From Galeopsis tetrahit (Eukaryota > Streptophyta > Magnoliopsida > Lamiales > Lamiaceae), in assembly GCA_963675135.1 (NCBI GenBank), contig OY776124.1, forward strand, positions 22,008,066 to 22,072,065: a stretch of 64,000 nt of DNA, written 5' to 3'. A program made the position numbers and the translations under genes. Below are positions 1 through 12,864 of this stretch, in pieces. Each line of letters starts with the position of its first letter. The stretch's first letter is position 1. The notes below the pieces were generated by a model that saw nothing but the letters and a program-made list of their open reading frames with translations, was not told the DNA's origin and did not search any database.

Positions 1-3000
1 TTTTAGATACCAGTCGAGTCTGAACTTCGGCTTCAGGAGATGCAACTGCTTTGCCCTTCTCCTTCTTCTTCAACTCATCTGCTTCAGCCTTAGCTTGCTC
101 AAGTTCTGCAGTTTTAACCAACCTGCCTTTGCCTCTCTTAGGCCTTCTGAGATCTTGCATAGCTTCAGCAGCTTGCTTCGCTTCTGGTTCAGCACTGGAC
201 TTAGATTTTTCACCTTCAGCAACAATATCAACTCGACTTGTCTTTGTCTCTTCCCTCTTTTTGGCTTCATCAGTCGCCTGGAGAGAGAAAAGAGAAGTGA
301 AACGAGTCATCTCTTCAAACATAGCTTGCTTCATAAGACTCGTAGCTCTTTCAATCTGCCTTTCATGAGAACCATTTTGACTCAATTTGTCCAGCTTGGT
401 TGCCACCAATTCCAGCTTTTGAGTAGACAAGTTCAACTCATTTTTAAAATGCGTTGCAGTCAAACGTAACTTCTTGTTCTCGTCAGTCGTAGCACTAATA
501 ATTTCTCTAGCTTGTGCTAACTGATCATAAGCTTCCATCCTTTGAACATCAGCAACCTCGATTCTTGCTCTATAGACTCTTTCCATCTTCCTGGATTTAG
601 TAGCTAACACACGAGCAAAATCGACTGAGCTTTTCTCCGAGTATTCAACTTGATCCTGGAGAAATCCTTCAAGTTGCTCAAACATCTGTTGCCTGAATTC
701 TGCATCTATCTGGTTGACCTCATTCAAGATCATCTCTTTTGAACATGTCACAAGGACACTGTTCTGTTCAACAAGAGTCTTCTTTAATTCAGATTTGAGA
801 AAATTATCGATGGACATCTTGATTACAACTTTCAAGTCTTCTTTCAACTCAACTATTGAAGCAGCTGGGATTGCTTGAGACGAATGTCCAACTTCAACAT
901 GAGTATCTTATTCCATGATCTCATCATCAGCAACAGATACTACTTCAAGTATCTGACCTTCTGTAGCAGTAGCTAAGACCTCGTCTTCCACTACTTCTGA
1001 TTCTGGAAACACACTTCCAGCTATAGCTTTCAGACTTGGGAAAGGATAGTAAGGCACTATAGCTAACATAGCTTCCTGAGCCCTCCTTGCAGCATCAGCC
1101 AAATCCTTTTTCAACAAGGCGTGCAACTTCTCCATGTATCCACAAAGTTCAATGGGAAGTAAAACATCAGTATATCGATTTATAAAAGCAAAATCTGACC
1201 TTGGACTGTTAGCATGATCTACTTGAAATCTAAACACAATGCCTCTCAACTGGTCTGAGACATTGTCTAACTCCACTATAGGATCAGTAGACTGAATTTC
1301 TTCAACTTGTGTGGCTTCAAACATAACCACATCATCTTCAAAATCTGATTCCGAAACTTGAACACCCACATCAAATTTCGATTCTGAGCTCATCAAGTCA
1401 TCAGAAATGTTTAGCAATCTCTTTGCAAGAGCAGTGATGGCATGAGCCGGAAATAACTCTGAGTGGTCTCGAACACCACTGTTCTCCTTCTGTTCCATTT
1501 CCCAGTCCATAAAGTTTGAGATGCCTCCTTTTCCTAAGATGACTTCGAAAAGATCATCTGTGCCGGACTTCTTCAATGCCACCCAAGTGCATATTCTGAG
1601 GAGTTTTTCAAACTGCTCTGATGAATAGTCGACTTCGATAGACGAGAGCTGCTTCTTCAAGTTCCTACTCATCTTCGAACGGACTCTCTTCTCTCTTAAA
1701 CTCATAGGATAATAAACCAAGGATTCAAATCTAACTTCAGACGGGGTCTGAGTAGGTGGGGTCCCTATCTCAGTTGTTGCAGTGGCAACTGGCGTCTTTT
1801 CTGAAGTAGATGGGTTAAGAGGTTCAACATATTCTGTTGAGGGTAGGGAGAGAGTTTGGACTGTGGTTTCTGGGGGCTGTAATGTGTCTAGGTTTGGTGT
1901 GACAACTGTCGGAGTATCCGTTGTGTCAATTATGGGAGTGTTTAGGGGATGACTGGCTCTCAGCGGTCGTGCTGCCAGTACTTGTGAGGTTGAGGAAATA
2001 GGTCGAGGCCTAGATCGATGTGATCTAGCCTTGGTTCGAATAGCTGGGAGAGAGAGAGGAATTGACAAATCATGAGAGGAGGTACCAACCTGAGGACTCG
2101 ACTCTTCTGATGGAGGAGGTGTTCCAACTCTTACTAGCTTGTATAACTCTGGAACTTGATTTGACTCCTTCTGATGATCAGACTGCTCTTCTGATTGAGT
2201 CTCCTCCGAGTCAGCTGAACTAGACTCAGCCTTTGCAACTTCCTCTGATTCTTCCTTTTCTGACCAATATTCTGAAGCGCTAGATGAGTAAGCATATGGC
2301 AAAACATCTGAATCATCATACTGAACTTGCCTTGGGCAGCAGGCCTTGCAGCAGCCTGCTTCTTCATCGCCTCTATCTTCAGGTAGAACTTAAGAGGATG
2401 AAAGGGCTTTCCCTTGCTCCAATCAGTTTTGTTTGGCATCAATAGCGGGAGTAAAATACTCAACTTGTTGCCATATCCAACCACCTGTGATACTACCCAA
2501 TTGCGAGTATCAACGTCCACTCTAACACTTCTTTCGAAGTACATCATCCTGTCAGCTATCAGCTTAAACCAATTACCCTCAGTAATTCCATCATATATTG
2601 CCGCCATTACCCTTGTCTTGGATTGGGTAACTGAGTCATGAGACCCAGTGGCACATAGAAGAATTTTGCTTGCTATGTCTAGTAGAGTGCGATACTTTAC
2701 TAATAGTTCGGACTTTTTGACTGCAGGAGCCTTGCCATCTGGTTTCAACTTCATTTTCTTACCACAGAAGATGCTCAAGTACCTCATCTCCTAACCTTCA
2801 GCATATTTTTCCACATCAATCGTTCCGATGGGTAGCTTCAATCTTTCGAACATTACTTCCCGAGTGATTTCCACTCGATTTCCACCAATAAATGACTCGA
2901 TAACATCTCCTCGTCTGTTGGCGTTGGCATAGAATTCCAGAACTTCTTCCTCCAAAACAACTTGAGGAAACGCCTCCAAGTATGGTTTTAGACCGCATCT

Positions 3001-3204
3001 GGTGCATTTGGTCAAAATTTCTACATTTCCTTCCGTGTGATTTCCTTTGAAGAACACAGACGGTTCAACATGCACTTTGTTGTCATTGATGTATCTGCCT
3101 AGATCGAATGGTGCCTGAATGTTTGTGCTCACATCGAAAATAGATCGAATCGACATGGTGAATGAGTTGTTATGAACAATAGAATTGAATAAGCAAGAAA
3201 TCAA
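1..3204 (-). pseudogene. Extra 3' ORF of Sirevirus Copia 1 (envelope position, coiled-coil type), broken
   Basis: The frame opens near 3204 (a second Met with MSIRSIFDV follows about 16 codons in) and can be followed to base 1 with three breaks. A TAG at 2788-2790 stands where the Copia 2 copy has CAA, a frameshift lies near 2300-2325, and a TAA at 908-910 is followed by open frame in the same phase to base 1. The N-terminal 200 residues form a compact conserved region shared with 60943-61720. The middle is Ser/Thr/Glu-rich. The C-terminal part (about 1-900) is rich in Glu, Lys, Leu and Gln and looks like coiled coil. I see no signal peptide or clear membrane segment, so it sits in the envelope-like position of Sireviruses but lacks envelope hallmarks. 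Function is unknown. Confidence 0.75.
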
Positions 3205-4074
3205 CTGTTAGCACGTAGTAGAGTTGTGAAAAACGTGGGGTAAAATGTGTGCAAGAGTTGGGTTTTGTTCAAAACTGAATTTCTGATCCAATGGCCAAGA
3301 TCGAAGGATTAGATCCAACGGTCGGGACTTTTGGTATTCGGTTACAGAACCGAGAAGATAATGTGATTTGATTTTGTAAAAGTTGAAATCCGCCTCTTCT
3401 TAGGTTGGATAGGAGAGTGAATTCATCCGACCTAGTATAGATGATTGCGAGCTGAATGTATACACCTCATTAACTGGGAGTGAATAAATCCAATTCTAGG
3501 ATATTCAAATTTTAACAATATCAAATTACTTTAATACCCTTAATTTGTTTCGAATAAACACTTAACACATTTTAATCAAAAGAACACTTAGCTTGTCTGT
3601 TCGAGTCCATCCAGAACAGATGAGTAGGCCTAAGCTTCATAAGGCGAGTAGGCTTAATTTGCACAAGACGAGTAGTCTTATGAACACCAGTCGAGTTCCC
3701 CCTTCGACTGTGCTTATCTATTCCGAATGTCGAACACCTTTATGTACCTGTCTTATTATTTGTAACACGTAATCGTAGGTACAGGTAGAGTAAAATAAAT
3801 AAGATGAATATCAATTTGGCTTAATGGTCAAGGATCAAACAAGATGACTATTAACAAACTTAAGAGTCAACATAAGGTTCTTTAAGAAATCAAAGATTCC
3901 CCCTTAAATGTTTATTCCCTTAGTATTACCCTCAGCTTTACCAGCTTCCTCATCGGGTTGTTTGGTCATCTAGTCTATCCTTGTATACCTATCTGTAGAG
4001 TGATTAGTCGAGCGCTCTGGTCTAGTGATCTTGTCTCCTTATCTCTTTGATGTACCTGTTTAGTTAGTGCGTAG
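3205..4074 (-). promoter_or_regulatory. Spacer between Copia 1 pol and 3' ORF with polypurine-like tracts
   Basis: No coding frame is seen. On the minus strand two purine tracts of the TAAGGGGGAA kind occur, at 3898-3907 and 3695-3706. Both have counterparts in Copia 2 (60234-60243 and 60439-60451). Multiple polypurine tracts upstream of the 3' LTR are a recognised Sirevirus trait. That they prime plus-strand synthesis here is inference. Confidence 0.55.
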
Positions 4075-7000
4075 CTACAGGCAAGTAGGGTCTAAATCAA
4101 TTAACCCTAGACTAATGCATAACTCATGAAAACGTGCCTCAGCTAATGGTTTTGTGAAAATATCAGCTCTTTGAAACTCAGTATGAATCTTTTCCATGCG
4201 AATGTACTTCTTTTCTACATGATCACGTATGAAACTGTGCTTCACATCAACATGCTTACAACGTGTGTGCAAAACAGGGTTTTGTGTAATGGCAATTGCA
4301 CTGTTACTATCACAGAAAATAGGAACATTTGATTCATGTATATTGTAGTCTCTAAGCTGTTGCATGAGCCAGAGTATTTGACTACAACAGCTACCAGCAG
4401 CCATGTACTCGGCTTCGGTAGTTGAAGTTGCAACACTAGTCTGCTTTTTCGAAAACCATGAAATGAGTTTTGTGCCTAAGAATTGACAAGAACCAGATGT
4501 AGATTTCCTATCTATTCTACAACCACCAAAATCAGAATCAGAGTAGCCACTTAGAGATAGATCATCATTTGAAGGATACCATATACCGCGATTGATGGTT
4601 CCTTTCAAATATTTCAATATCCTTTTAGTGGTTTCCATATGACTCTCTTTTGGATTAGCTTGAAAACGAGCACATACACCAACAGAGAATGCAATATCAG
4701 GTCTACTAGCAGTCAAGTATAGTAATGAACCAATAAGACCACGATAATGTGTTTGATCCGCACATTTACCTTGTTCATCTGGATGCATCTTGTAGGTAGG
4801 TAGCATAGGTACGCCAGTGGACTTGCATGTCTTAATACCATACTTGTCTAGTAGATTTCTAGTATACTTTGCTTGATTTATGAAAATCCCTTCTGGGTCT
4901 GTTTTACTTGAAGACCAAGAAAGTAATTCATTTCACCCATCATAGACATCTCAAATTTACTTTGCATGAGTGTTGAAAAACTTTCACTCAGCTTCTTGTT
5001 AGGTGACCCAAAAATGATGTCATCTACGTAAATTTGGACGAGTAAAATGTCCTTCCCTTCTTGTCTTCTGAACAGGGTTCTATCGACCTTGCCCTTAGTA
5101 AAACCATTTTCTAATAGAAAGAGAGAGAGAGTATCATACCAGGCTCTTGGAGCTTGCTTTAGTCCATATAAGGCCTTCTTTAATCTGTAAACTTGGTCAC
5201 CTTTGACTTCGAAACCTGGAGGTTGTTCAACATACACTTCTTCCGCAAGAATACCGTTAAGAAATGCACTTTTAACATCCATTTGGTATACAGTAAATTT
5301 CATGTAAGTAGCATATGCAAGAAACAATCGAATGGCTTCTAGTCTAGCAACAAGAGCATAGGTTTCATCATAGTCTATGCCTTCAGCTTGTGAATAGCCT
5401 TGGGCGACTAGTCTAGCCTTATTCCTAACGACTAAATCATTCTCATCTTTCTTATTCTTGAAAATACATCGAGTGCCAACTACATTATGATGTTTCGGTC
5501 TATCGACAAGTTCCCAGACGTCGTTTCGAACAAACTGGTTCAACTCGTCTTGCATAGAGATGATCCAATTACTATCAGCCAATGCCTCATTAATGGTCTT
5601 AGGCTCGATAAATGAGAGGAAACAACACCAGCAAAACAGAGATGGACTAGGTTGTTCTTGCGACTCAAAGAGTTGTCGTCTAGTCTTTACACCAACAGTA
5701 GAGTCACCAATGATATTTTTAGTATTATGTGCAGATTTCCATGTATTTCTATTCTTAACAGTAGCACTATCATCTATATCATGTACAACATCATGCATGT
5801 CAACATCATTTGTATCATCAACAGATTTACCTGGAGTAGATGAGTCAACTAGAGCAGGCATGTCTACTGGTCTAGTAGACTTACCTTGAGCACTTACCTT
5901 TTCCTTGTCATCAGATTCGAGGGCTTTCATGAATGGATTGTATGCTTGAACGGATTCATATACCTCTGAATCTTTGTCAGATTCGATAGTTAGCTCAGTA
6001 ACTTTCTCACTGATCTTGTTGGTAGACGAGTCCTGTTGAGATTCATCGAAAACCACATGTGATGTTTCTTCCACACAAAGGGTTGAGTAGTTGAATACTC
6101 TAAATGCTTTGCTAGTCGAGGAGTATCCTAAGAATATCCCCTCGTCTGATTTAGCATCGAATGCATTCAACTTGCTTTTCCCATTGTTATGGATAAAACA
6201 CTTACAGCCAAATATATGGAAATATGAAACTCTGGGTTTTCTACCTTTCCATACCTCATAGGGCATCTTACCTAGTGCTTTATTGATGGCACTTCTGTTT
6301 TGGGAATGGCATGCAGTATTGATAGCTTCTGCCCAAAACTTCTGAGGAGTATCATACTCTGTCAGCATGGTCCTGCAGGCCTCCTTAAGTGTTCTGTTCT
6401 TTCGCTCTACTACTCCATTTTGTTGTGGTGTCCTTGCTGCACTAGTAAGGTGCTGGATGCCACGCTTAGAACAAAATTCTTTAATATAGCAGTTAATGAA
6501 TTCAGTACCCTTGTCACTACGGATCTTGACAATGGACTGATTCTTCTCAACCTGTAATTTCTTCAACAGATCAGGCAAAAGTGTTTGTGTATCACACTTC
6601 TTGTGTAAGAAGACTACCCAAGTGAACTTAGAGTAGTCGTCTACCACAACAAGTGTGTACCTTCTACCGTTCAAAGTTGGAGGAGCTATTGGGCCATGTA
6701 GGTCCATATGTAGGAGTTCGAGAACTCTACTTGTTGAGAGGGATGGAATAGATTTAAAGGAACCTTTTACCTGTTTACCTTTCTGACAGGACGTGCATAC
6801 ATGTGACTTGTAGTAGACTTCATTGGGAATACCTTCCACAAGGTAGTCTCTGGCTATCTTATTAAGAACCTTAAAGTTTAGATGACAGAGGCGTCTATGC
6901 CAGAGCCAGCCAAGTTCTTTAGGATTCTTAGTAAGTAGACAGGTGTCCCTCGGACAACTGTTCCAGTTCACTATGTACACACTTCCTTGTCTTATGCCGA

Positions 7001-7358
7001 CCAGTAGGACTGTGTGTGTCCTCTTGTCAATGATTTCACATTTGCGACTCTTGAACTGCACCTTGTATCCACGATCACAGAATTGTGAAACAGAGAGTAA
7101 ATTGTATTTCAAGCCTTCAACATATGAGACATCTTGGATCTCTATATCTCCATTCCGAATGTAACTGAATCCTTTGGTAACAGCAGTGGAGCTATCACCA
7201 AATATTACTTTTGGTCCTTCTTGCTCATGGTAGCTTGATAAGAGAGACTTGGTACCAGTCATGTGGTGCGAACAACCACTGTCTATGTACCAAGTTTCTC
7301 CTATTGAGCCACCCTTCTTGTATAGATCGAGTCGACCCTGCATTAGATGATATTTCAT
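4075..7358 (-). pseudogene. pol: Copia 1 pol: protease, integrase, reverse transcriptase, RNase H
   Basis: The frame starts at ATG 7358 or just upstream. Protease is shown by YIDSGCSHHM near residue 24. Integrase follows, with a His/Cys finger ending CTSCQKGK and catalytic contexts HMDLHGP, RSDKGTEF and NGVVERKNR. The Copia-type RT shows YQMDVKSAFLNG and YVDDIIFGSP. RNase H begins around SDSDFGGC and the frame ends at DLDPTCL. A one-base loss near 4885-4895 shifts the frame between RT and RNase H, giving an early stop at 4878; the remainder is open to 4075. RT motifs and all domains are otherwise present, so this copy died recently. gag lies upstream in another frame and the extra 3' ORF follows. 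Confidence 0.9.
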
Positions 7359-7378
7359 AATTTAGGTACCCTCCTTGT

Positions 7379-9922
7379 TTATTGGGGTCCTGGGGGGTTA
7401 GTCGAGTTCAATGGAATCCAAATGTACATTGGAGTCCTGAACAAGTTTGATCTTCTAAGCTTTCGGCCATATTTGTTGCAAAATAAGACCTTGTTGTCCT
7501 TATCTGGCCTATCAGTCGAGTTCGGGTCTACTCTTTGGAGATAGCCTTTTGATTTAATCTCTACTTGAGCAGGCACTTGTCTATGATAGTCAGAGTAGGG
7601 TTTGTATGCATTAGGTCCATACGGTTTATAGACATGTTTAGGTCTGTCTTCTCCTTCGATATCATATGACAAAGGTGGAGGATATAGGACTGCTTGTGTA
7701 CGATATTTTGAGCCTTCCTGTCTAGGTCTAGACGAGTAGAGTTGAGACTGCCTTATGAAAGGATGTCTAGACTCTTGTCGTCTAGTCTGTACTTGTCTAG
7801 TACTCGTCTCCTCAGGATACCAATCCTCGTATCTGACCTGGTTGGGTCGTCTACGATTAGTAGTCCTTAGAAGATTAGTTCTAGGTTGAACAGGCTTGTT
7901 GTTACCATTCTTTTTACCTCCTTTGGTAATTGGAATGTTAACTCGAGCTTGTTTTGGTACAGTACCTTTAGATGGAGTATCAATATCGTATATCATTGGT
8001 CCTTTTCCTTTATCATTAGTCAAAGAGCTTGAGATGAAAATAGTAGGGTTCTTAGGAGCTTGAGTAGACGAGCTGGGTGTCTCAGCACCTATGCCTGTCT
8101 TGTCAGCAGGAGCCCTATACCTATCCGACAGTTCAAGGTTAACCTTAGAGGAGTTAACCAGGTCAGTAAGTTTAAGGTCTAGAGTGACAACCTCGGTTTC
8201 TAAGAACTTATTACTATCTTCAAGCTTTTTGCACTTACTTTTTAAAACATTGAATACATGTTTCTCAGTAGCATGTGTCTTAAGTAGGTCTTGATACAAC
8301 TTGTCTGTTAATGCACACTTGTCTTTGAGTTGACTCAACTCTTCTTGCAAGCGTTCATTTAGGACTGTTATATTAGGATCTACTTTAGACTGAGCTTCCT
8401 TAAGATCAATGATTTCTTGTCTTAAAATGATGTTTTCGTCACTGACTTCAATGATTGCTTGGTTGGCAAGTAGGAGGTCGTCTTCAACTGCACTAGTAGA
8501 GTGCTGAAGGCTAGTCCCTACTTTGCTACTGGCAGTATCACTTTCATCAGATTCTGATTCATCACAAGATTGAAAAGATGTAGCACATGATACCTCTTGG
8601 TCGATTTTAGCCATGCAGCATAGACCATCATCTACTATGAAGGCTTCATCGTGATCTGGATCAGACGGGTAGCTAGATGAGGATGATGGCAACTCGTCTG
8701 AATCAGAATCAGAGTCATCATTGGCCATCATTGCCTTCTTGCCACGATTGTATCTTGTCTCCCTTCGTGCTTTGCGTTCTTCTCGATCATCAGTACTCAG
8801 GTTTGGACATTCATATATGTAGTGACCTGGCTTTACACAGTTATAGCACAAGAGATCATTAGTAGCCTTTTTAATAGGAGAGTTATTCCTTCGTTTATCA
8901 CGTCTATCAGAACGAGTAATCTTCCTACCATCAGACTCTCTATCTTGTCTGTTACCTTTCGAGACTTCATCTCTCCTTTCGGACGAGTTTCAGTCTCGTC
9001 TGGTCTCAGACAAGTTCTTAGAAGCAGACCCTCTATGCTCTCTATAGAACTTCTTATATCTTCCGAAACGTTTATTCAGCCTATCAAACTTTCTAACCAT
9101 GAGACTTACCTGATCCTTCAGACTAAGATCAGTATCTAACTCGTCTTTCACAGAAGTAGACCTCGTCTTAGACTTCGACCTGTCTACCTTAGACGAACTA
9201 GTCTTAAAAGCAACGTTCTTAGATACAACATATTCTTTGTCAATACTTACTATAGGTTCATCTTCGTCTAAATCAAACTCATGGGCCTTTAGAGTTTGAA
9301 ACATGGTCTCTACTGTCCATACGTCTATATCTTGGGTATTCTTAACAAACATTTTTACCATTTTCCATCGACTATCAAGGCTTTTGAGAATCCTAAGATT
9401 GATTTCTCGCGGAGTATAAGATTTACCAAGGACTTCCAAGTCATTCATGATTTTGGTAAAACGAGTATCCAACTGGTCTATTGTTTCGCCAGCTTTCATA
9501 TGAAATGATTCAAATCTTTGGACTGATGTAGAAAGCTTACTTTCTTTGATTAGGGATGTCCCTTCACAAATGATAGCTAAGCGATCCCACATTTCTTTAG
9601 CAGTTTTACATTTTAACACTTTTCCCAGATACTCGTTAGGAAGAGTGTGTAAGATGTAATTCTTGGCCAAGCTATCCAAATTATTCTGTCTCATTTCTTC
9701 TGAGGTTAGTTCTGCCCTTGGTTTCTTGACGAGTGTACCCACGAGTTGATTTGTGTCAAGGGTAGCAGTATTAGGGATCATGGTCACTATCGGACCTTCA
9801 GTGATGACGGAGATCATTAAGTCGTGAGTGGAACTGAAGATGGCTTCCATCCTTAGCTTCCAATAGTCATAATCTTGAACCTGGAACTTAGGTAACTTGT
9901 TAGCACTAATTTCGAGAGACAT
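7379..9922 (-). pseudogene. gag: Copia 1 gag with CCHC zinc knuckle
   Basis: The start is the ATG at 9922 (MSLEISANKLPKF), 166 nt after the LTR edge, and the Copia 2 gag starts at the same motif. The first 310 codons are a UBN2/retrotransposon gag domain that packages RNA and forms the capsid. An in-frame TGA at 8990-8992 interrupts it, then the same frame continues with one zinc knuckle CYNCVKPGHYIYEC (C-X2-C-X4-H-X4-C). An acidic serine-rich stretch, a probable coiled coil and a basic Arg-rich tail follow, ending at the TAA at 7379. The long C-terminal extension is typical of Sirevirus gag. Pol begins about 20 nt later in a different frame. Confidence 0.88.
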
Positions 9923-10090
9923 GATTCAAGAAGATACGAATATCACAGTATAGTATCAAGAAACAAATGTTTTCAAGTTCAGCGATAAAGAACACGTAAG
10001 AGCACGTATAGACACGGACCAAGACTTCACCCAAGTCTTGAGTTGGTTATCAAGAAACAGCAGTTCGTAAACTACTGCTCTGATACCACT
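9923..10090 (-). promoter_or_regulatory. Copia 1 leader and primer binding site
   Basis: The minus strand reads TGGTATCAGAGC at 10088-10077, two bases after the LTR end. This is the standard plant Copia primer site complementary to initiator Met tRNA. The remaining leader to the gag ATG holds no other feature I can support. Confidence 0.9.
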
Positions 10091-11385
10091 TGTAGGTCCC
10101 AAAGGTTGAGTTAATATCGAGGGAAGCTAAAGAAAATGTCTAGAGGGGGGTGAATAGACTTTTCTAAAATCTTTCGATATATCAGAATTACAATGTGCGG
10201 AATACGAAATTAACAATGAGCCCAATTAAAGTTTATACTCAATCCTTTAAAATTCAAAGAACTCTGTTCTATACTCAACTAATCTAGTTTAGAAGTGTAT
10301 TTAAACAATTAGACAATTAATACCAACAAAACAGTAAAGTAAACAACACAAATGATTTATAGTGGTTCGACAACTTGTCTACATCCACTCTCACAACCCA
10401 GTTGTGATATTCTTATTAACTCGTCCAATGGAGTAATATGTTCTTATAGCTTTAAGTCCCAAGAAATAAGACTTAGATCTTCTTGACAACACTACCAAGT
10501 GCCTCTTGGATCTAACTAGCTATTTTACAAGTAACTAGCAACTTGAAACATGAAACGAAAATAAAACTTCTCTTCGTTCAGTAGTAGCCTTCTTGTTCTT
10601 CACTTGTCTTGCGTAGCTTCTTTCTGAACTTCAATCTCTGAGAGAAACTTCGAACAATTCTTCAGTATGTAGCTTCAGTATATGTATTTTCAGTAGTCTT
10701 CGAATGATAAACACCTTGAGGTATTTATAGATTCTAGAAATCAAGAACTCAGTTAGTTGTAACCAACTCTTCTTGAAAACTAACTTCTAACTGAAACTTC
10801 TTATCCTTCCACGCGTTTCTTGTTAATTAGTTATTCCTTAACTAACTCTTCAATCTTTATCTTTAACACGCTTCTGTAACTAACTTCAAGTTGACCTGTC
10901 TTGTTTAAGTCGCGCACCTGTCTTGTCCTTAAGTAGTAGACTGCGTCTTTTACTTGTCTTGTGCAGTAGACTTCTCCAGATTACAATCATAGAACTAATC
11001 TAGTCCTATCATCTAATCCTAACAAGACTATTACATTACATTAAGCTCTTGTTACAAGCTTAGTCAACTTAGAAAACTATACAATGAATCTATCTATTAC
11101 ATTTGAAATTATGAGCTCTATACAATGATTATTCATAGCTTAATAACAATCTACACAGTTAGTATAAACACATATGAAGTAATAACACGATATCAATTAT
11201 AAGTACTTGTCTTTTCATATGTTAACTCATGTGAACTCTACTGATCTTGTTCAAGATGACTTCAACTTAACTAGACTAGATTAGTCAATACTTAGAAAAA
11301 TTCAACCTTCTTTTGGCTTATCAAAACTTTATCTTTTATATTTCAATCATCATTTAGGACTTGTTTTAGGATTCATATCCCAACA
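10091..11385 (-). repeat. 5' LTR of Copia 1
   Basis: The LTR is bounded by TGTAGGTCCC at 10091 and ATATCCCAACA at 11385, so on the minus strand it begins TGTTGGGATATG and ends in CA. Length is 1295 bp. A TATA box, CTATAAATA on the minus strand, lies at 10722-10730 and should drive transcription toward gag. It is homologous along its length to the solo LTR 17594-18834 and the split LTR of Copia 2. Confidence 0.9.
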
Positions 11386-12684
11386 CCAAGTCTTTGTCAT
11401 GAAACTCTTCGTCTCTCCCATGAACTTCTTGGTCTCTCCCATGAATGTTATGAACATTTCTTCCATGGTGAGCTTTGACGAAGACTCTTCTATCACACCA
11501 TCTCGGGTATTGAAGTTCGACGGTGGTTGAATGGCATTGTGAGGGTTAGCATACGAGAAATTTTCATGGTTTCTCAAGCCGGGATGGTATTGGTTCGGAT
11601 TAGGAGGGTGATAGTTCCCATGGGTTTGCCTTTCTCCCCATCCTCTTTCTCGATAATTTCGGTCTCGTTGGTTGTTCATGTAATGGGCCTCTTCGTATTG
11701 TGCATCATTGGGCTCCACTAGTGCTTTGGTCGTCATCAAAGCGATCAACTTATTCACTTTGTTAGATAAGTTGATACTTTCTTCCGAATTGTGAGTGGAA
11801 GCTACCCTTCGATTTTGCCTTCGTTCGGATGGCCATTGATTCCCGTTTTTAGCCATCTCCTCCTAAAGCACATAACCCTCATCCGTCGTCTTTCCCAACA
11901 AAGACCCTCCACCGGCCGAAGCGTCTACCATCCCTCTTGTACGGTGGTCCATCCCGTTATAGAAATAACAAATGATTTGATCCCTTGAAAACACGTGGTG
12001 AGGACAACTTCTTATGAGATCTTTAAAGCGCTCCCATACCTCAGCCAATGATTCATCCTCATCTTGTCGAAATGAAGATATTTCCCCCCGTATTTGAATA
12101 GTTTTGCTTGGGGGAAAATACTTCATTAAGAAAGCATCCACAAAATCATTCCAATTCAATATCGTCCTTAAATCAAGAGACATGTACCATTGTTTTGCAC
12201 GATCACGGAGTGAGAAGGGGAACAATTGGAGAAGAATGTGGTCTTGAGGGACTCGGTTCATCTTCACCGTCCCACTTATCTCTAGGAATTAAGATAAATG
12301 GAGGTTGAGATCCTCCTTTGACAACCCTTCGAATTGGTTGTTTTTTACCATCATGATCAATGCCGGCTTGAGCTCAAATTTATGAGCGTCTACGGGTTCC
12401 CTACGCGCTCCTCTGTACGGCCTTGGAATAGGGCGAAAGTGATCCCTCAAAACCCTTTGGTGCCCATGTTCCTCATTCGCCCTTGGTGCTCTATCTCTTT
12501 CCTCTACATTTGGCCCTTGATTCTCAACTTCTTCCTCAACCTCATCCACTATTGGATTCTCTCTTCTATTCATGGCTTCTAAATCAATTCTTCTTCTTTC
12601 GGCGTTTTGCCTTCGACAACGAACTTCGATTTCCGGGTCTAGAGGTAGCAACACTTGTTGATCTCTCATAGCTCGAGTGATCAT
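11386..12684 (-). pseudogene. gag: Athila B gag, truncated by Copia insertion
   Basis: The start is ATG 12684 (MITRAMRDQQVLLPLDPEIE), matching 49046 in Athila A. The retrotransposon gag domain covers the core motif RDRAKQWYMSLDLRT and FPPSKTIQIRGEISSF. Two in-frame stops, a TAA at 12289-12291 (CAA in copy A) and a TAG at about 11857-11859, split an otherwise unbroken frame. At 11386 the frame runs into the Copia 1 LTR, so the last few residues of the apparent ORF are LTR-derived. No frameshift is seen in this part. Confidence 0.88.
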
Positions 12685-12864
12685 AGGCCATGTCTAAACA
12701 AGAGTTAAAGAGAAGGTGAGAATCGTAAGAGAAATCAAAATAACACACAAAGATATTTTTGGATTTTTTTGCAAATAAGGAAAGCAATTAAAATGTCTAA
12801 ACTAAAATTCTATCAACCTACACTATAGGACTACAAAACCTCCCCGGCAACGGCGCCATAAACT
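12685..12864 (-). promoter_or_regulatory. Athila B leader and primer binding site
   Basis: The minus strand carries TGGCGCCGTTGCCGGGGA at 12858-12841, six bases inside the LTR edge. This is the primer site typical of Athila and related Gypsy elements, usually assigned to tRNA-Asp. Between it and the gag start no other signal is evident. Confidence 0.88.

Larger units (their letters stand above)
1..11385 (-). mobile_element. Copia 1: Sirevirus-type LTR retrotransposon, 3' end outside window
   Basis: Reading right to left the order is 5' LTR, Met-tRNA-type primer site, gag, protease-integrase-RT-RNase H, then an extra 3' ORF that runs off base 1. In Copia elements integrase precedes RT, as seen here. 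The extra 3' ORF and repeated polypurine tracts after pol fit the Sirevirus lineage. The right LTR ends at 11385 inside the gag of an Athila element, so CCAAG at 11386-11390 should be one target duplication copy; its partner lies outside the window. It belongs to the same family as Copia 2 (LTR at 25152) and the solo LTR at 17594. Confidence 0.9.

Noticed and set aside
908..2302. Separate hypothetical gene of 464 codons
   Set aside because: It is the middle part of the Copia 1 3' ORF, separated from its neighbours by one frameshift and one stop; it is not an independent gene.
12289..12582. Several plus-strand ORFs opposite Athila B gag
   Set aside because: They are antisense shadows of the gag frame with no independent motif.
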